In this document: piece after piece, positions 57,541 through 64,000 of the stretch
Position numbering within the stretch: position 1 is the stretch's first letter
How the letters are laid out: each line of letters opens with the position of its first letter
Origin: Dastarcus helophoroides
Lineage: Eukaryota > Arthropoda > Insecta > Coleoptera > Bothrideridae
DNA length: 64,000 nt
NCBI GenBank assembly: GCA_028583605.1
Contig: CM053326.1
Coordinates: forward strand, 1,296,350-1,360,349
Direction of reading: 5' to 3'
Notes under the pieces: generated by a model
What the model was told of the DNA's origin: nothing
Seen by the model: the letters and a program-made list of their open reading frames with translations, nothing else
Databases searched by the model: none
Position numbers and translations under genes: made by a program

Positions 57541-58068
57541 GTTGGCAACGCAGGTAAACTACCATTGGACGCACTAGCTACTCCCCCGGTGCACGCTAGA
57601 TCGAAGCTCGAGACTTCTTCGGCCGGCAGTGCCTGGTCGAGCTTCGCGCGGGCAACAAGAAGGAACGCGGACGGTCGGGCGGCAGGCGCATAACCTCGCG
57701 TGTTTACAGTGTACGTGCTTCGTCAGGACTCGATGACAATAATTATTTCGGTGAACGGTGCAGTGACTGTATTCGGGAGAGGGTGTTCCGTCAGTTTTGT
57801 GTCGCGGAAATCCTCCAAAGAAGGATTCTCGAGAGACGAGTGGATCTCAGTCGCTGTCGACCGGCCATATTGCATACCAGTAAGACAGAGAGCGCTTACG
57901 GCCCGTGCGGACTAGGGAACGAGACGGGCGAACTTCTCCAGAGGCTGAGCAACTTCGTGGACGGGGAGAAGAGGTGAGGAATGTTAGAACACCGCAGCAT
58001 CTAACACACATTACACGTGTTGATTGTTGGGCATGGAAATTACGCGGCGATAGTGACAATTTTTCGAA
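57541..58068 (+). promoter_or_regulatory. GC-rich presumed promoter and 5' UTR of fat
   Basis: This 530-bp stretch is clearly richer in GC and CpG than anything upstream and leads directly to the fat start codon. It contains an inverted pair GAAGCTCGA/TCGAGCTTC at about 57603-57647, an initiator-like GTCAGTT near 57790, and upstream reading frames (for example an ATG at 57700). The exact transcription start cannot be fixed from sequence. Confidence 0.45.
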
Positions 58069-61000
58069 ATGTGGGGCGTTTTCAGCTGTTGGGTTCTAGC
58101 CACCGGTTTATTGTTGATCGTGGGGGCGCAAGGCCCCGGACCGGGACCCGGTCGTAGAAAGTTCGTTCCCGCCGCCGCGACGCAAATGCAATCGAGGGCC
58201 GTGGATACGAGAGTGACTTTGGAGATAGCGGAGGGACAACCGAAAAATACCGTCGTAGGGCGGATTCCGATTAAACCGGGTTTTACTTATAGATTTAACG
58301 AGCCTCCTAGAGAATTTACGTTAGATTCGATCACCGGGGAGATAAAGACTAATGCGGTTCTCGATCGAGAGAGTTTGATTAATGATAGATACGATTTGGT
58401 CGTGCTTTCCAGTCAGCCGACTTATCCGATCGAAGTTAGGATCGTGGTTATCGACGTTAACGATAATCCACCGGAGTTTCCGGAGCCCGTCATCGCGGTT
58501 TCGTTTTCGGAAAGCGCTGCCGCTGGAACGCGGCTTTTGCTCGACACAGCCACCGACAAGGATACCGGCATCAATGGTGTTAGTAACGATTATCGTATAA
58601 TAGCGGGCAACGAGAACGATAAATTCAGACTTGTTGTGACAGCGAACCCGACCGGTGACACTTCCTATTTGCATTTAGAAACGACCGGGAAGTTAGATCG
58701 AGAGTCTCAAGGTTTTTACTTTTTGAACATATCGGCGAGGGACGGGGGTACGCCTCCCAAATACGGGTATTTGCGGGTGAACGTTACTATTTTAGATGTC
58801 AACGATAATCCGCCGATTTTCGACCATAGTGATTATATAGTATCGCTAAATGAGAGCGTGCCGCCCGGAACGCCCGTTTTACAAGTAATGGCTACGGATA
58901 ACGATCAAGGGGACAACGCGAAAATAACTTACTACCTTGCGGACAACGAGCATCAGTTCGCCGTTGACCCAGAAACCGGCGTTATTTCCACCGTCGAACG
59001 TATCAAATGTCCGTCCCAGAATTGTCAACAAACGACCAAAAGTTGTCCCAAAAGTTGCGTATTCACGGTGTTCGCTAGAGATCACGGGTCACCTAGACAA
59101 GACGGTCGAACTTACGTAACAGTCAATCTAGTCGATACTAACGACCATGACCCCGTTATTCGATTTCGCTACTTTCCATCTACCGCGGGGTTCGCGACCG
59201 TCGACGAAAATGCGGGCAACGGTTCCGTCGTTGCGGCAGTTTCCGTGGTGGATTCTGACGAAGGTCCGAACGGGGACACGACAGTTAAAATCGTTTCCGG
59301 TAACGAACTCAACCACTTTCGACTAGATTACACTCCTAGTTTTGATATAGTACGTGTTAATGGGGTGCTGGATAGGGAGGAAATAAGCAAATATAATTTA
59401 ACAGTCGTTGCGACAGATAAGGGAACGCCTCCTCGTACCGCTACCGCGTTTCTGATTATACACGTTAATGACGTCAACGACCATGAACCTGTGTTTGAAA
59501 AAAGCGAATATTCGGCGATATTGAGCGAATTGGTACCACCTGGGACTTACGTGGCGGGAATAACAGCCGTGGACGAGGATTCGGGCGTTAATGCCCTTAT
59601 TTATTACGCTTTTGTCTCAGGAAATGATAATCAGTGGTTCAGTATCAACGTCGAATCTGGTTTGATTACTACTAAAGCTACTCTCGATAGGGAGGATGCA
59701 GGGGACGGTTGAACTGAATATATCAGCAAGGGACGGTGGGCCTAATCCGAAATGGGCATACACGCAGTTGAAAGGTTACTATTCTTGATGAAAACGACGA
59801 AGCACCTGAATTTTCCCAATCGAGGATCAACGTTAGTTTGTCGGAGAGTTCCCCAGTTGGGACTCTAGTGGCGATGCTGACGGCCGTCGACCACGATCAA
59901 GGAACAAACGGAAGCGTTATATACTCCTTACATCCGTCAGTGGCGCCTTACTTCGCTTTGAATTCCCTCACCGGGCAGCTGACCACATCACGAGTATTGG
60001 ACCGCGAGGAAATTTCCACTTTCGAAATCCAAGTCGTCGCTAAAGATCAAGGTATACCACCCCAATCCTCCACCGCTACCGTATACTTACACCTTCTGGA
60101 TATCAACGATAACAATCCTGAGTTTTACCCACTCGAGTATTTCGTTCCGATAAGCGAGGATCTTAAGATCGGTTCATCGCTACTTAAAGTTATCAGCGAG
60201 TGATTTGGACGAAGGGGAAAACGCGATGATTACGTACAAAATCGAAAGCGGCGCCGACGGCCTCTTCACGTTGGACCAATGGAGCGGAATTCTATCGCTA
60301 AAGGCGAGTTTGAAAAGCTCAAATAAGCCCATATATCGACTTAGGATATCGGCCAAAGATCACGGCGATAGATCAGCTAGTGAGCAAGCTACAGTGGAAA
60401 TCATAAAAACGAGATACATGGAAGAGTTGCGATTTGAAAACTATGGCGGATACGAATTCCGCATCACCGAAGATCGGGGAGATCTACCGGAATTTGGAAA
60501 ACGCGAAGTGGGGCGAGTAAACGTACGAAATGCCGACGCCACCTATTACATCACGTATGGTGATCCGAAACACGTATTTGATGTTGACGAGAAGAGTGGT
60601 AAAATTACAACCGCGCGGAAGATTGATAGGGAAAAAGCGACAACTTACACGTTGACTATCATCGCACGTACTGGGTTAGCATACGGGAAAACTATCGTCA
60701 ATATAATTATCTTAGACGTTAATGACAACAAACCAATATTTTTGAGTAATAATCCAGTTATCAAACTACCAGAAAACGCAGCCGTCGGTCAAGAAGTTTA
60801 TCTAGCGAAAGCGAGAGACACAGATGCTGGCATCAACAGTAAAGTATCCTACACTCTAACCAGTAACCCCGATGGTCAATTTAGAATATCGGAAGCGACA
60901 GGAGTTATCTACTTGAACAAACCAGTAAAATCCGAACCGGGTACCCAACTTCCGACTAGAAGTCACAGCGACTGATGGCGGCGACGTACCCAACTCGAGC

Positions 61001-63251
61001 AAACAAACCATCATCATCATCATCGAAGACGTTAACGATCATACGCCAATTTTCGATCACACATCCTACGAAACATCCCTCCTGGAGTCCACCCCCGTGA
61101 ACGACAGATTCTTCGAATTGGCAGCCACCGATGCGGACTTCGGTATCAACGGAAGAATAACCTACGCTATCATCGAAGGTAACCAAGACGAACACTTCGG
61201 TATATTCCCCGATGGGTACCTCTACGTTCGCAAATCTTTAGACCGTGAAGACAAAGATTATTTTTCGTTGACGGTCATGGTGGCGGATTCCGGTAGTCCA
61301 CCGAGATCTTCGGCCGTCCCGATAGTAATCCACGTCATCGATGAAAACGACAATAGTCCCCAATTCCGAAATTCGAGCTTCACCTTCAGCATTCGCGAGA
61401 ATCAACCACCTGATTCCTTCGTTGGGAAACTCGTCGCTACAGACCGCGACATCGGAAGAAACGCCGAGCTCATCTACCTACTACAAACCACACAAAACGA
61501 TTTCGCCATCGACCCTAAGAATGGTTTCATTAAAACCTTGCACACGTTCGATCGTGAGGATTTAGTTCAGAAATACGGTAGAGATTTTCTAACGTTTGAA
61601 GCCACCGTTACCGACAACGGGAACCCGAGATTAAAAGATAAAGTGAAAGTTAACGTTTTCATCACTGACGTTAACGATAACGCCCCCAAGTTTTTACGTT
61701 TACCTTACAAAGTCCAAATTTCGGAAGGTGCCCCCGTTGGTGTTCAAGTAATCAGGTTGTATACGGCCGACGCCGACGAAGGCCTCAACGGTGATGTCTT
61801 CTATAAGATAGTTGCCGGTAATGGTGACAACCGATTTTGATATTGATGATGCCACTGGGCAAGTTATACTAGCGAAACGTTTGGATAGAGAATATAAGTC
61901 GTCGTACGTGGTGACAGTTCTAGCGCAAGACGCCGGGTTATCGGAACAAATGAGCGCATCTACAACCGTCACGATCGAAGTCTTAGATGAGAACGATAAC
62001 GCGCCGGAATTCGTCCAAACTGAAACCAGCATTTCCGTCATAGAAACCACCCCCATAGGCACCGAATTGATCCAGTTTAGAGCCACCGATGCCGACTTGG
62101 GGGTCAACGGCGAGATAACGTTCTCTATAGCTGCCGGAAACAGGAAGGACGCCTTCCATTTGGATTCAGTAACTGGAATACTTTACCTCCATAAAGCTTT
62201 AGATTATGAAGAATTGAATAGTTATCAATTGAATATAACGGCGTCCGACAACGGTAATCCCCAATTGTCGACAACGATTTTGTTTTCGATTACAATCGAG
62301 GACGCGAACGACAACCCACCATCGTTTCCAAATACCGCCATCGTTAGACAAATCAAAGAAGGTATGGCGGTACATTCCCCGATTGTAACAGTAACAGCGG
62401 ATGATCCCGACTCTGGTATTAACGGTAAAGTCAGTTACGCCATATCGCATCAAGATCCCGAAGACCACAATCGACATTTCGGTATCAATCCAGTGTCCGG
62501 AGTCATACACACTTTATTACCAATCGACAGGGAAGCCATCGATACCTTCAGATTGACAGTGGTGGCGACGGATGAAGCATTCCCAGAATCCAAACGATTA
62601 TGGACGGAGAAACTCGTCACTGTCATCGTCGAAGACGTAAACGATAACGCCCCAGTGTTCGTATCGATGAACGCAGCTCTTCTCCCAGACGAAAAAGCAG
62701 CTCGTGAAGCTGCTTTCATCATGAACGTGTTCGCTAGAGATTTGGATTCCGCCACCAACGGCCTAGTGACCTACGAACTCGTCAACGGTAAGAGCGATCT
62801 TTTCAAATTAGATCAAAGTACAGGTGTCTTAACGCTACAAAATCCAATATTAAATCCGATGCCGACCTATCGACTCTCGGTTAAAGCTACCGATGAAGCG
62901 GTTCAAAACGAAAGAAAATCGACCGAAACGTATTTGACGGTTATCGCCAAAGGGAAAATCGACGGGCCGCAATTCGAAAGCGATCTGTTCAGTGGTAGTG
63001 TTTATGAGAACGAGCCACCGGGGACTAGCATTTTGACAGTTTCCGCACGTTACGATGGAGGTGATGTTGAGTATTATGTGACTAACGTGACAGGTGGTGG
63101 TGTGCAAGTTGACAGATTGTTCGACATTGACAGTAAGTTAGGTATTCTGTCCACTGCTGTTGAGTTAGATAGGGAAGTTGGGATTGATACCTACGATATT
63201 GAAGTGTATGCCATTGTGACCACAGGAACGCCTGGAACATCGAAATCTAAG
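58069..63251 (+). CDS. ft: Fat atypical cadherin, first coding exon (16 cadherin repeats; five single-base insertions)
   Basis: Fat is a giant membrane cadherin that binds Dachsous on neighbouring cells and controls Hippo growth signalling and planar polarity. The start MWGVFSCWVLATGLLLIVGA is a signal peptide; then MQSRAVDT, YRFNEPPREFTLD and VVLSSQPTYPIEVRI match, from memory, the N-terminus of Drosophila Fat, not Dachsous. About 16 of the 34 repeats usual for Fat are encoded, each ending in a DxNDNxPxF-type calcium motif (for example 58453, 58795, 60712, 61981, 62632); the seventh boundary is degenerate. The exon ends SKSK at AAG/GTAAGA in phase 0. Five +1 shifts lie near 59702, 59774, 60191, 60951 and 61836; without them the exon is exactly 1,726 codons. 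The 3' part lies beyond the window. Confidence 0.92.
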
Positions 63252-63300
63252 GTAAGAATAAGCTGATAAGATAGTAAATAAGATAACAACAGCATCTGAC

Positions 63301-63406
63301 GCAATCGCTGTTTGGGCAATCTATAAAAGATCTCTAACAGATTGCCCCAAACAGTTTGGGGCAATCCATAAAAGATGTATAAAAGATCACCCCAGACAGC
63401 GATTGC
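63301..63406. repeat. Nested palindromes in fat intron
   Basis: The inner palindrome GATTGCCCCAAAC-A-GTTTGGGGCAATC (63340-63366) has perfect 13-bp arms and a one-base centre. The outer pair GCAATCGCTGTTTGGG (63301) and CCCAGACAGCGATTGC (63391) has one mismatch. ATAAAAGAT occurs three times between arms. Confidence 0.75.
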
Positions 63407-63651
63407 CAATCCTTGGCGAAAAAAAGTAGCTGAAAATCTAGACGTGTGGAAGAAGCAACTGGCGAAGAAAATGCTACTCGATAGCAATCGAATTAACGAA
63501 ACTTTGAGAATAAAATGGTTGATATTTCTAACCCTTATTTTGTGAACTTCTCCAATATTCATAACTATAAAGCTTTATTAACTATTAAAACAACAACAGG
63601 ATATTAAACATTTCAGAGAGAGAGACTAAAACCGAAAGAAACTGAAGCTAT

Positions 63652-63692
63652 CTCTCTGAAGATGATAGCTTGGCTACCGAAACGCGTTAGAG
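63652..63692 (+). ncRNA. Hammerhead-like motif, copy 4 (sense in fat intron)
   Basis: CTCT, CTGAAGA, GAAA, ACGCGT, T and AGAG are kept. Stem II is GATAGC/GCTACC: relative to copy 1 a C-G pair has become T-A, a compensatory change, while one neighbouring pair is lost. The flanking GCAA and TTGTTGTGTTTTCTTATC belong to the Penelope-like tail. Confidence 0.5.
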
Positions 63693-64000
63693 CAAATATT
63701 GTTGTGTTTTCTTATCATCTTTCTCTGTTCATCACTATTAAACTTTATTAACGATTAAAACAACAGCAGATATTAAAAATTTCTCGATGTTTCAATAAAT
63801 ATTTAGCTATGACCGGACCTGCTTTCGCTTTTCAGCGTCATCGGCGGTTATACCAGCAATTTGTTTCAGTTGTTCTTATGCTGAAAAGCTCCATGGATCA
63901 CTCCTACGAATATTTACGTTGATAAAAATGTAAAAAGTAGCTGCAGCAGCATACATTAAGAGGCCATTCTCACAGGAGTTTTACGCGTGGAGCAGGAAAT

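Larger units (their letters stand above)
63252..64000 (+). other. First part of fat intron
   Basis: The intron starts with GTAAGAATAA. It contains a nested hairpin (63301-63406), a Penelope-like tail (about 63640-63720), and otherwise unrecognised sequence to the window end. Confidence 0.7.

Noticed and set aside
58069..63251. Dachsous or Fat-like (kugelei) instead of Fat
   Set aside because: The N-terminal words MQSRAVDT, YRFNEPPREFTLD and VVLSSQPTYPIEVRI and the repeat order fit Fat as I remember it. A database search would settle it, and I could not run one.
58069..63266. fat as a pseudogene or as several separate cadherin genes
   Set aside because: Only five +1 shifts occur in 5.2 kb, with otherwise intact and conserved coding and a good donor site; the pieces continue one another exactly. 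Sequencing insertions are the simpler explanation.

Overview
This window is animal nuclear DNA from an insect, most likely holometabolous; a beetle is my guess, not a demonstration. The evidence is four intron-containing genes of insect type: two ZAD-C2H2 zinc-finger genes, an LRPPRC/bicoid-stability-factor PPR gene, and the 5' part of the giant cadherin gene fat. Around them lie insect-type transposable elements and very AT-rich satellite DNA. No bacterial, viral or CRISPR feature was seen.

Layout: 0.7-1.4 kb is a minisatellite rich in TGACCTTGA. 1.45-7.74 kb is a LINE retrotransposon on the minus strand, split by a 2,156-bp Ginger-like DNA transposon (1974-4129; 4-bp target duplication; terminal inverted repeats of about 47 bp). 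7.75-8.49 kb is the 3' end of a Penelope-like element with a GIY-YIG endonuclease. Its tail holds a hammerhead-ribozyme-like motif that recurs at three other places. 10.1-23.3 kb is ZAD gene 1 (minus). Its intron and first exon lie in a tandem duplication of about 6.9 kb, so exon 1 appears twice. 25.86-35.69 kb is the bsf/LRPPRC gene (plus, four exons, about 1,343 aa). 37.6-40.0 kb is ZAD gene 2 (minus, three exons, 429 aa), a clear paralog of gene 1 on the other side of bsf. 40.4-46.6 kb is a cluster of short TIR elements, several with exact 8-9-bp target duplications. 46.7-56.8 kb is satellite DNA: a 20-bp TTTCGA repeat, 7-bp arrays of TTTTGTA and one-base variants, and tandem units of about 500 bp. 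57.5-63.25 kb is the fat promoter/5' UTR and first large coding exon (16 cadherin repeats). The window ends in the next intron.

Perhaps a third of the window, mostly introns and intergenic DNA, is one kind of decayed sequence: runs resembling TTTTGAAAATTTCGACTTTT that switch from T-rich to A-rich on the plus strand. I read this as a degenerated satellite with an ancestral unit near 20 bp.

The genes are functionally independent: mitochondrial RNA metabolism (bsf), Hippo/planar-polarity signalling (fat) and probable transcriptional regulators (ZAD pair). Reading frames of fat, bsf and ZAD gene 2 are broken only by single extra bases (5, 3 and 1). Removing one base at each restores family-like protein and whole-codon totals, so I treat these as probable sequencing errors, not pseudogenes.
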